Assembly: GCA_964636985.1 (NCBI GenBank)
Contig: CAZWSX010000039.1
Location: 1 to 50,671, forward strand
Direction: 5' to 3'
DNA from: CAZWSX01 sp964636985
Lineage (GTDB): Bacteria; Planctomycetota; Planctomycetia; Pirellulales; Pirellulaceae
Length of the DNA: 50,671 bases
The notes below the pieces were generated by a model that saw only the letters and a list, made by a program, of their open reading frames with translations, was not told the DNA's origin and searched no databases. Of the stretch, positions 42,641-49,991 are shown in pieces. Both the position numbers and the translations under genes were made by a program. How positions within the stretch are numbered: position 1 is the first letter of the stretch; the number at the start of each line of letters is the position of its first letter.

Positions 42641-43081
42641 CTAGGAGCGAACGGCGCCTACGAACTTGTAGGTCACCGTCAGAAGTTCTTTCACCACGCG
42701 GGCGACATAGGCACCATCCATGATCGCGGGATCGACGACCGCCCCGCAGACGATGTGAAAGTCATCATCGACGCGGAACAGACGAAAGGCGCCAAAAAGC
42801 AGCTTCTGGTTGAGTTCCAAGAGACCTGTCGTGAGGGCTTGGGGCACGCAGTCGGCGTCATACACAATTCCCGAACGAACCATGACGTCGATCATGTTGG
42901 GCACGGCGATCATGTGAATCGACATGAGATGGCCGCCGTCCAGCGGAAACTTGGCGACAAGCTGTTTGTCGCTTACGACCTCGTAGTTCACGTTGATTAG
43001 GTCGAGCGCTTTACGAGCGAGTGCCATCGATCTGCCGCTGGCGAAGCCACTCTTGAAGCCTTGAAAGAAATCACTCCACAT
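42641..43081 (-). CDS. Small protein with a YbjN-like (secretion-chaperone-like) layout
   Basis: The 146-residue product begins MWSDFFQGFKSGFASGRS and continues LINVNYEVVSDKQLVAKFPLDGG, IHMIAVPNMIDVMVRSGIV, LLELNQKLLFGAFRLFRVDDDFHIVC and VKELLTVTYKFVGAV. This alternating helix-sheet pattern resembles the YbjN/type III chaperone fold; the resemblance is structural guesswork. AAGGAG lies about 8 bases before the ATG at 43081. No partner gene is recognised. Confidence 0.55.
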   Translation of the reverse strand: MWSDFFQGFKSGFASGRSMALARKALDLINVNYEVVSDKQLVAKFPLDGGHLMSIHMIAVPNMIDVMVRSGIVYDADCVPQALTTGLLELNQKLLFGAFRLFRVDDDFHIVCGAVVDPAIMDGAYVARVVKELLTVTYKFVGAVRS

Positions 43082-43388
43082 TGTTCTGACTCCTTGGGTT
43101 CCTGGCCAAACTGGTTGGTGCAATCGGTTACGGGGTTGGCCCCGGCGACATGCGCGGGGACAACCGCGAGTTCCCTACCCGCAATGGCTTGGGACACCCT
43201 TGCCGATTTGGGACAACCGTGGCTGTCCCAAGTCACCCAGCCCCTGTTACGCCGTCAGACGTTCGCAATTCCCTGCCTCATAAAGGGTTGCGACGCACCC
43301 TAGAATCCGAGCGCAGGAGCGCCCGGTGAAAAGAAAAAATATGCCTGTCCCAAATCTGTCCCAAGCGTTCCCGACCAAGAACCGCTTT
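43082..43388. promoter_or_regulatory. Intergenic region with five TTGGGACA motifs
   Basis: TTGGGACA or its complement TGTCCCAA occurs at 43189, 43208, 43224 (inverted), 43346 and 43357 (inverted). The copies at 43208-43215 and 43224-43231 face each other across an 8-base spacer, a perfect inverted repeat. No gene is convincing here. It lies between the 3' end of the NACHT gene and the start of the YbjN-like gene; it may be an operator, a protein-binding site or a transfer-related site. Confidence 0.45.
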
Positions 43389-46300
43389 TCAGTCGTCGGT
43401 CCCACGACGGCACATGCCGATCCTCTTCAGAAAGGCCGTCATTTCCGGCCGAGCGGCGAACTTCGTTTCAATACGTTGGAGCGTCTTTCGCCAAGTGTCG
43501 AGGCGAGGAAGCTTCTTGCCAGCGAAGATGCTCGCCAGCGAGTCTGAAAGACTAGACTCGCCCTTTGCAATTTCCAGCATGGTCGAATGAATTGTGGCAT
43601 AGCTCGTCTGAAAATCGCACGGCCCGCCAGGGCCGACCATCGCGTAAAAACTTTGAATGGCCCGTCGTTGCGATTCCTTCAATTCTTTTAGAACGTCAAC
43701 CAGCTCAATGGGGGCGTGACGGATCGCAATTGCGTCGGGTGGAGGAACGCTCCCGATCGTCTCGCCATTGGAATCGACAATGTGCTTGTCGAAGACCAAC
43801 CATCCGCGTTGCGCCGACAGCAATCGCAGGGCGATCTGGACTGGTTCACACGTCAGCGGGTACTCAAGCAATTCTTGTGGCGCGAGGCGCGCGATCGCGT
43901 TGGCCAGGGCCAAAGCGAGTCGGAATTGCTGTTGGCTTCTAGCGTCGAATCGATCCGCATGGGTGAAAATGGCATCGAGGGTCCGCTTGAGATCGAGTGC
44001 GACCCTCGGGTCGCCAAACTGCTCCAGGACGGCGACCGCTAGCAAAACCCGTCCTTCGGCGTCGCCATGAACGGACTGGGAAAACCGCTCTAAGACCTGC
44101 ATGGCCAAGTCCGCCGTTCTTTTGGGAATACAGCTTCGACCGCGTCCGGTCGCACAAGGAAGGGCGATGGTTAGTGCCTTCGCTCTTACCTCCGTTTCCG
44201 GCGTCTCGTCGCCGCCCAAAGCATCCAAGACGAGTTCATGCAACAACGAGGAGCCTGCTTCCCAATCACGTCCCGTGGACTGGGATACGGCCTGAACCAA
44301 ACGCTTCAGCAAACGGTGGGAATCGACACGATTCGTCTCGACGCGGATTCGACGGCCGAGCCAAGCGAACGGGATCGGCAGTTTGCGCTCAATCGCGATG
44401 TCGAGCATCGCATAGGCGATGGGAGGCGCTTCTTGATCCATGCGCGAGACGATTTCCATGATGAACGTCCGATCGGCAACCGTGGCCAACGCATGGAGCG
44501 CTTCGCACCGCAGTTCCGGGCTCAACCGGCGATCCACCACCAATTCCCCAATCACTCCCGCCCCTTCGCGGATCGGGTGGCCTTCCAACGCGGCCAGGAT
44601 GGTCGGGACGCATGGGTTTTCCGGCAAGAGAGCGGCCAACCGGCGCAGCAACCGGTCTCTGCCCGATGGATCGAGCGCCTTGCGGCCAATGGGCGTGTTT
44701 CGGAGCGTCGCGGACGCGGTTCGCCGTTGAACCGGTGGGAGGGGAATGTTTCCCGTCACGACGTCTACCAAAGCATCAATCGCATCGCGTGTCCCCAATG
44801 CCCCGAGGCAATCGATCGTTAGTTCACGCAACTCCAACGGCTCGGCAGGGTCTTGGAGGATTTCCACGATCGACGAAGCCGATCCGACGTCTCGGATGGC
44901 ACCGATGAACATGATCGCTTCCTGGCGATCTTCTTCCGATACCATTGGGTCCGTGATTCGGCTTCTCATCTCCTGACGTTTCTGATCGTCGACCGGGCCA
45001 CGGGCCTCCTGTCCGATATGGAATTGCCAAGCTCCTGGCATCAGTTCAGGCCAGTCGATTTGCTCTCGCATGGCTGGCGGCATCACGTCCATCAGGCAGT
45101 TGACTGACCAAGACCCAAGCCCCTTTGCTTTCTTAACGCGGCGGCCAAGCTCTCCCACATCCAGGCGCGCGAACTCCTCAATCGCCGCCTTGACAATTCC
45201 CATTTCGTCGCCGGTCTCAATTTCACGCCAGAGGCCGTCGTAGATCGATCGCCTCAGCCCCTCATCCGACGGCGACATCCATTTTCCCGAAGCGGCTAAC
45301 TTCGCGACACGCAGGAGAACGTGGCCGAAACGATCGGGACGCCGCAACCACTGCGACGCCAGGAACCGGAGTTGCTCGGCGCTCGGTTGTCCCAAACCTG
45401 CCAGAAACTCCAACACAATCAACTGCTGCATTGTCCCGAATGCTTTTTCGACAACCGCGACAAATTCAGGACGGTCGAAATCGGCCAGATGCAAGGCCGC
45501 GAAGAATTCCTGAATCGTAGCGTGGGCGAATGCAAATTCGTCCTCGACCGGATGTTCCCGATTGACGAAGCGACTCCGCAAAACAGGCTCAACTGATGCG
45601 TGTCCCAAGCAATTCACCAAATCTCGCCAACGAAAGAGATACGGCGCGCTCGCATCTTGGAATAGCCGTTCGTACGACAGCCGCTGAAGACCTCGAAGGT
45701 GCTCCCCACGTAACGGGTCCCCTCCCGCCTCGTGCGCCGCTTGTTCGCGAATCCACGACGTGAGACGCTCGTACATCGCGGCCAGCGACTGCGGGACGTC
45801 ATCGCCCACAACGCTTCGCGCCAAGACCCGGACGAGGAGCCCGAGAAGAAAAGGATTTCCCGCCATTTCCTTCAGGTCCGCATGGCTATCGATCCGCCGC
45901 TTGATGGACTCGCTCAGTTCGGGACGGCCGATCGTCTTCAAGAGATTTCCGACGAGTTTATGGATTGTCCGATCACCCAAGCCCGCGATCCGATAGAAAT
46001 CGGTCTGCACGGTTCCCCCCAATTGCCTGGGGAGCCCGCTGGGACGAGAGGTAACCACCGTGATGAAGTGCGGCTGCTCGCGCCAAATCTTCTCTCGCAC
46101 CAAAGTTCGCTGCGACACGGGGACTTCGTCCCAACCATCCAAGAGCAACAGAAATCGACGGGTCGAGGAAGACTCCCGCCGAATCCACTCCGCGGCGACG
46201 CTCCAGTCTTGGTCACCTAGCCCCAGCGATCCAAGAAAGAACTCTCCGATGCTGAGCTGCGGACGTTTGGTCAGTTGGTCTGCGAAGGTACTGAGTCGGA

Positions 46301-47006
46301 CGACGATTGCGGTATCGAAATCTGGGAATTGCGATTTCGCGATCGTTCGCGCTAGCCATTTGACAAGCGTCGACTTTCCGCTCCCGGCATTCCCCAGAAC
46401 AATGCACTGTTCCAGCGTTCTGGTCACCATCGAGAACGCCGTCACGGCCGCCTCGTTGGCTCTTGCGAGGCGCCGAGGCTCTCGATCGCCCGATCGAAAG
46501 TCATCTTCCTTATCTTCAACGGCGAAGAGGTCGACATAAACCTGGTCGATCGGAATGTGGGCCTCGCCCGGGACGATCGCCGGCAGATAGTTCCATTCCG
46601 GATTTTGGAGGAGCTGTTCTCGCCAAGCGCGCAAAGCCGCCTGCGCGAGAGCCTCGTCCGGTTGCACGTCGTTCCTGGTCACTCCTGCCCGCATCCGACC
46701 TCGACGTCCGCCATTGGCCTTTTCGGCGAGTGTTGCCAGTGCGATTTCCTTGAGCGCACTTGCAGACACCGGCACATTATCTGGAAGCGCTGATAGCCAA
46801 GCGGCTGCTATTGCATCGAGATGCTTCAAGCCGGATCGAGGAACAAGATCCAACAAGACGGCGAGCGTCTCCACTCGCGCGCGAGCCATTGCGATGGAGT
46901 CGCCGCCTAAGTCCGGCCAGGAACCATGATCCAACCATCCCAATAGTACCGCAGCGTGCTTCCAACAGTGGTCGTCACTGGAGTCTTGCCGTGCCTTGCA
47001 GACCAT
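43389..47006 (-). CDS. NACHT-domain (STAND) NTPase with HEAT-like repeats, putative defence protein
   Basis: The 1205-residue product has an N-terminal region of about 195 residues without a recognised effector motif. The NACHT module follows: P-loop CIVLGNAGSGKST (201-213), LLLLDGWDEVP (286-296, Walker B with DGWDE) and ITVVTSRPSG (sensor-like). FAFAHATIQEFFAALHL marks the winged-helix-like end of the module. From about 620 onward the protein is helical and repetitive, like HEAT or ARM repeats (e.g. EPLELRELTIDCLGALGTRDA, LRCEALHALATVADRT). This architecture matches bacterial NACHT proteins that sense phage and trigger abortive infection, but the effector is unclear. The ATG at 47006 follows a GAGG/GGGG-rich site; an upstream GTG is possible. 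Function is inferred. Confidence 0.8.
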   Translation of the reverse strand: MVCKARQDSSDDHCWKHAAVLLGWLDHGSWPDLGGDSIAMARARVETLAVLLDLVPRSGLKHLDAIAAAWLSALPDNVPVSASALKEIALATLAEKANGGRRGRMRAGVTRNDVQPDEALAQAALRAWREQLLQNPEWNYLPAIVPGEAHIPIDQVYVDLFAVEDKEDDFRSGDREPRRLARANEAAVTAFSMVTRTLEQCIVLGNAGSGKSTLVKWLARTIAKSQFPDFDTAIVVRLSTFADQLTKRPQLSIGEFFLGSLGLGDQDWSVAAEWIRRESSSTRRFLLLLDGWDEVPVSQRTLVREKIWREQPHFITVVTSRPSGLPRQLGGTVQTDFYRIAGLGDRTIHKLVGNLLKTIGRPELSESIKRRIDSHADLKEMAGNPFLLGLLVRVLARSVVGDDVPQSLAAMYERLTSWIREQAAHEAGGDPLRGEHLRGLQRLSYERLFQDASAPYLFRWRDLVNCLGHASVEPVLRSRFVNREHPVEDEFAFAHATIQEFFAALHLADFDRPEFVAVVEKAFGTMQQLIVLEFLAGLGQPSAEQLRFLASQWLRRPDRFGHVLLRVAKLAASGKWMSPSDEGLRRSIYDGLWREIETGDEMGIVKAAIEEFARLDVGELGRRVKKAKGLGSWSVNCLMDVMPPAMREQIDWPELMPGAWQFHIGQEARGPVDDQKRQEMRSRITDPMVSEEDRQEAIMFIGAIRDVGSASSIVEILQDPAEPLELRELTIDCLGALGTRDAIDALVDVVTGNIPLPPVQRRTASATLRNTPIGRKALDPSGRDRLLRRLAALLPENPCVPTILAALEGHPIREGAGVIGELVVDRRLSPELRCEALHALATVADRTFIMEIVSRMDQEAPPIAYAMLDIAIERKLPIPFAWLGRRIRVETNRVDSHRLLKRLVQAVSQSTGRDWEAGSSLLHELVLDALGGDETPETEVRAKALTIALPCATGRGRSCIPKRTADLAMQVLERFSQSVHGDAEGRVLLAVAVLEQFGDPRVALDLKRTLDAIFTHADRFDARSQQQFRLALALANAIARLAPQELLEYPLTCEPVQIALRLLSAQRGWLVFDKHIVDSNGETIGSVPPPDAIAIRHAPIELVDVLKELKESQRRAIQSFYAMVGPGGPCDFQTSYATIHSTMLEIAKGESSLSDSLASIFAGKKLPRLDTWRKTLQRIETKFAARPEMTAFLKRIGMCRRGTDD

Positions 47007-47120
47007 CGTCTTGCCCCTCACCTCACTCCGATTAACGGATGTCCATTCTAAAAACGAATGCTGGACTGCCGCAACGATTGTGCTACCGTGTGCGCGCTAA
47101 TCTTAACTTCGACGTTCCGC

Positions 47121-47546
47121 ATGAACAAAAAACGAATCGACCCAAAACTGGCCAGTGTGGCGGCAACCTTTTTCGCTCCGACCTATCAGCGATTGCGGCT
47201 GCGGGACAACGGCCATGAGGTCGACTTGCTCTGTTTTGTGAACGAGCCCAATGCGAAGGTAAAGCAGCTTTTGGAACACCATGGCGTCACGCCCACGAAA
47301 CGTTTTCTCGCGGATTGCTTTCAGGAAATCTGGGAGATTTCGCACGAAACATTGCTTCGTGGACCACTCTCTAACGAGCCGAACGCCATCGATCAAAAGG
47401 TTTGTGACGCCCTGGGATGTGGCGAGGGGAGATTTTCATCGGCAGCGGGGATCTTGCAATGGTCGGATCGCCACGAGCAACCAAACGAGCGTCGTCACGT
47501 TCAAAGCCGCCTGCTCGTGGAATCCAGCGCAAGACGGAGCCGCTAA
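47121..47546 (+). CDS. Small unknown protein divergent from the NACHT gene
   Basis: The 141-residue frame starts MNKKRIDPKLASVAATFF. It continues APTYQRLRLRDNGHEVDLLCF, VNEPNAKVKQLLEHHG, RFLADCFQEIWEISHETLL and DQKVCDALGCGEG; the last 45 residues look less coding-like, so the true end or frame is uncertain. It is divergent from the NACHT gene by 114 bases. No domain is recognised. It could be a regulator or partner of the NACHT locus. Confidence 0.45.
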   Translation: MNKKRIDPKLASVAATFFAPTYQRLRLRDNGHEVDLLCFVNEPNAKVKQLLEHHGVTPTKRFLADCFQEIWEISHETLLRGPLSNEPNAIDQKVCDALGCGEGRFSSAAGILQWSDRHEQPNERRHVQSRLLVESSARRSR

Positions 47547-47621
47547 CGACTTCCGTCTCGCCCGCAAGAAGAGGCGTGGACGGGAGTGGCGCAGCAACAG
47601 GCAATATCGAAGCCACGTCGT

Positions 47622-48374
47622 CTACACATCGATCTTTGCGCCCATCTGTGACAGCGTGCTCAAGGCCGCTCGCTTGATTCGTGGATTCCGCGAAACGAGA
47701 TGGAGATTGCGAACGGCAAGCTCAAATCGCAAGACTCGTGGCCCAATCTCCCCCAGAACGGCCAGGACCCACATTTTTGCCGTGACATGGATCTCCACAC
47801 GCTCGTCGAGCACGAGGATCGCCATAAGTGCCATTTGGCCCTTGGTTCCATTGTCGAGGAGCGTCCTTACGGCCGCCTGCCGGACGTTTGGACTTACGCC
47901 CTCGCCGACGACTTCCATAGCCCATTCTTGGACGGTGCATCCCTTGATGACGACATCCCGCCACTCGGCGCGGGCTCGGTCCTCAAATGCTCGCCATCGC
48001 AGGTAGCCCGAAAGCGATCCGAACATTAGGACGAATGACCAAGCCATCGACGGCCAAAAGAGCCAATTGGCACTCCCCATGACCACAATCCCTAGCGGCG
48101 AAAAAATCACCAGTCCCCAGCCCAACGCGACAAGCGAAACCCGCGCAATCATGTACGCGACACGGAAGCCGTAGATGCTGAGACGTGTCGCCGTCTTGCT
48201 CGTTCGGTACAGAAAGGATGATCCGACGTCGATCATGTCGCAGAGGCATTGTCGAATCCAGTCTGGAACAGCCACCGCCAACAAGTAAATGCAACCCAGC
48301 ATCGTCCTTCGAAGAGCGACGTCTGACCAACCCAGCAGTCGCAGTACCGCATCGTTCTCGGGTTCGCGTTTCAC
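47622..48374 (-). CDS. Membrane protein with a HEAT-like C-terminal part, near the NACHT gene
   Basis: The 250-residue product starts at a GTG (KREPENDAVLRLLGWSDVAL) with GGGAGAA about 8 bases upstream. It has hydrophobic segments around GCIYLLAVAVPDWI, VSLVALGWGLVIFSPLGIVV and LFWPSMAWSFVLMFGSLSG. The cytosolic part (about 140-250) has short helical repeats (NVRQAAVRTLLDNGTKGQMA, PRIKRAALSTLSQMGA) resembling HEAT repeats like those of the nearby NACHT protein. No named family is recognised. Confidence 0.6.
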   Translation of the reverse strand: MKREPENDAVLRLLGWSDVALRRTMLGCIYLLAVAVPDWIRQCLCDMIDVGSSFLYRTSKTATRLSIYGFRVAYMIARVSLVALGWGLVIFSPLGIVVMGSANWLFWPSMAWSFVLMFGSLSGYLRWRAFEDRARAEWRDVVIKGCTVQEWAMEVVGEGVSPNVRQAAVRTLLDNGTKGQMALMAILVLDERVEIHVTAKMWVLAVLGEIGPRVLRFELAVRNLHLVSRNPRIKRAALSTLSQMGAKIDV

Positions 48375-48460
48375 TGGCGTTCTCCCTTAAATGCCGTGAA
48401 AAAATCGACAGCTACGTCAAGACTCTTGATACACGACAATGAGAGGACACTTCTTCCACT

Positions 48461-48517
48461 GCGCATGCGCTGACCTGATCGAGTCCGTCGAATGAACGTC
48501 GTCGGCTCGCATGCGCA
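48461..48517. promoter_or_regulatory. Pair of GCATGC-centred palindromes
   Basis: GCGCATGCGC at 48461-48470 is a perfect 10-base palindrome, and CGCATGCG at about 48508-48515 repeats its centre. They lie between two divergent genes and could be an operator pair; no regulator is known. Confidence 0.25.
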
Positions 48518-48624
48518 ATGGGCATAGGCCAAACTTCGGTGATGGTAAGTTGACGGCAGACAGTCAACGGTCCGCTGCGACGATTTGCGGTGGCGCTGAC
48601 GGTAGCCTATGGGAGGTTATTGCT

Positions 48625-48867
48625 ATGTTCGGAGCTAAGAAGACGGCTTACGCCACGTGTCCAAGGTGCGGTGATACTGTCGCCACCACCTTCGATCCGC
48701 ATCATGCCATGCATGGCGCACACCTGCTTTCGCACGGAAGGCATTTGCCGGGCCTATTGGGAATGGCGGCGGTTGCGATCGGCGCCGGCATGACCGCCTT
48801 TACGGCGACGAAGAGCTGCCGCTTCCATTGCGATTGCGGCCATTCCTTTTTCGCGCTCGGCGAGTAA
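48625..48867 (+). CDS. Small zinc-ribbon protein
   Basis: The 80-residue product starts MFGAKKTAYATCPRCGDTVATTF, giving a CxxC pair. A Gly/Ala-rich hydrophobic centre (LLGMAAVAIGAGMTAFTA) follows, and SCRFHCDCGHSFFALGE gives the second Cys group. The cysteines suggest a zinc ribbon; the middle could be a short membrane helix. GGGAGG lies about 8 bases before the ATG. A GC-rich hairpin follows 11 bases after the stop. Function unknown. Confidence 0.65.
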   Translation: MFGAKKTAYATCPRCGDTVATTFDPHHAMHGAHLLSHGRHLPGLLGMAAVAIGAGMTAFTATKSCRFHCDCGHSFFALGE

Positions 48868-49212
48868 CGACCATCACACCCGCTCCGCCCAGTTGGCGGG
48901 GCGGGTTCGCTAGTCGTTGGCAGGGGATTAAGTCGACGTTGCGCTGGAACAGTGGCCTCCTTCGAGGTGGGCTAGTACGGCGCACCTAGTCGCGACGATC
49001 GCTGCGCCTCTACGCCGACGCTTTGCGTCTTCAAACGACTTGACGTGAAAGCACCGCTTCAACGACAAGACATGTCACGCTAAGAGCAGGAGCTTGTGGT
49101 TGGCCATAGCTTTCGCAATTACAATTGACTTTGCCTTTCAAGGAATTCATGGATGATCAATGACATCTAACGCTGTCCCTCTCATTCCATTACCACCGAT
49201 TGGAGAGTTTTC
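48868..49212. other. Intergenic region of 345 bases, mostly empty apart from a hairpin
   Basis: Besides the hairpin at 48879-48905 I see no gene or RNA here. The right part should hold the promoter of the gene at 49213, which has GGAG shortly before its ATG. Confidence 0.4.
48879..48905 (+). terminator. GC-rich hairpin downstream of the zinc-ribbon gene
   Basis: CCCGCTCCGCC pairs with GGCGGGGCGGG through a 5-base loop, giving an 11-bp stem with one T-G pair. It begins 11 bases after the stop codon. The downstream sequence is not T-rich, so termination may be weak or need other factors. Confidence 0.5.
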
Positions 49213-49547
49213 ATGGCCCGAAAAAAGGCCAGTCGTGTTAATCGTTCCCAATTGATTCGCGATTACAAAAAAGCCGATAGCGACTTCGGCCCCAAGGCAA
49301 TTGCCGAAGCGATGCTCGCCGATCATAAAATCAAAGTCTCGCCCCAATATGTCAGCACTGTCTTGCCGGCCGCCAAGAAAAAGGATGGCGAGGTGGGACG
49401 ACCAGCGGGCCGGCCAGTTAGAGGCACTCCACGAGCCGGTTTCTCGACCACAAGAAACTGATGAAGGCCAAAGAGTTGATGACGCTTATGGGAGGTGCTG
49501 CCGAGGCGAAGGCAGCGATCGCCTTGATCGAACAATTGCTTAAATAG
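49213..49547 (+). pseudogene. Frameshifted small basic protein, HTH-like
   Basis: The frame from ATG 49213 reads MARKKASRVNRSQLIRDYKK and AIAEAMLADHKIKVSPQYVS, a plausible helix-turn-helix, then AAKKKDGEVGRPAGRPV, and runs off into a non-typical end (STTRN). One base back, another frame continues FLDHKKLMKAKELMTLMGG and AAEAKAAIALIEQLLK to a TAG at 49545-49547, matching the helical end I would expect for this family. A shift between about 49423 and 49448 would join them. It is either decayed, a sequence error, or uses frameshifting; nothing slippery is evident. Confidence 0.6.
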
Positions 49548-49991
49548 TTATGAGTGGCTTGTCGTGCCCGGCAGTCGGCCCGGGGCCTGTTCTTTAGAAA
49601 CCAGCAAAGAGGTGACAACCGGGTCCGTTGCGTCAGTCTGAAAAGCCATGACCCGATCTGCCTCGACAATTTCTGCTGCCCGATGGGTGCAAACCATCTG
49701 GAAGAGTCTTCCGAGACGTTCACCGGCAACAACCACCTTCATCCCGGAAAAATCGAGCGTAAAACCTTTTTCCGGGTCGGGCGAACGAATCTCTGTCAGC
49801 GAGAGATACGAAAAGGCCAGCACTTCCTTGTTGGCCCTGCGAAACACGAGCATGAGCTGCGGCCGGTTGCCAATTCGGCCGCTGGCAAAGGCTTCGTATT
49901 CGGGCTGTTCTTCGCATTCCGTGGGATTCACGGATGCCGTTCTTGCTCCGGCGGCGAGAATGGAATTCAAATTGGAGACGTTATTTCGCAT
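49548..49991 (-). CDS. Unknown protein downstream of the relaxase
   Basis: The 147-residue product begins MRNNVSNLNSILAAGARTAS and contains FASGRIGNRPQLMLVFRRAN, LAFSYLSLTEIRSPDPEKGF and GRLFQMVCTHRAAEIVEADRVM. It looks like an alpha/beta soluble protein; no family is recognised. Its ATG overlaps the relaxase stop by 11 bases, so the two are in one operon and it may assist the relaxase. Confidence 0.6.
   Translation of the reverse strand: MRNNVSNLNSILAAGARTASVNPTECEEQPEYEAFASGRIGNRPQLMLVFRRANKEVLAFSYLSLTEIRSPDPEKGFTLDFSGMKVVVAGERLGRLFQMVCTHRAAEIVEADRVMAFQTDATDPVVTSLLVSKEQAPGRLPGTTSHS

Noticed and set aside
47281..48006. Plus-strand open frame across the membrane-protein gene
   Set aside because: It is antisense to a better gene with a good ribosome-binding site and lacks any motif.
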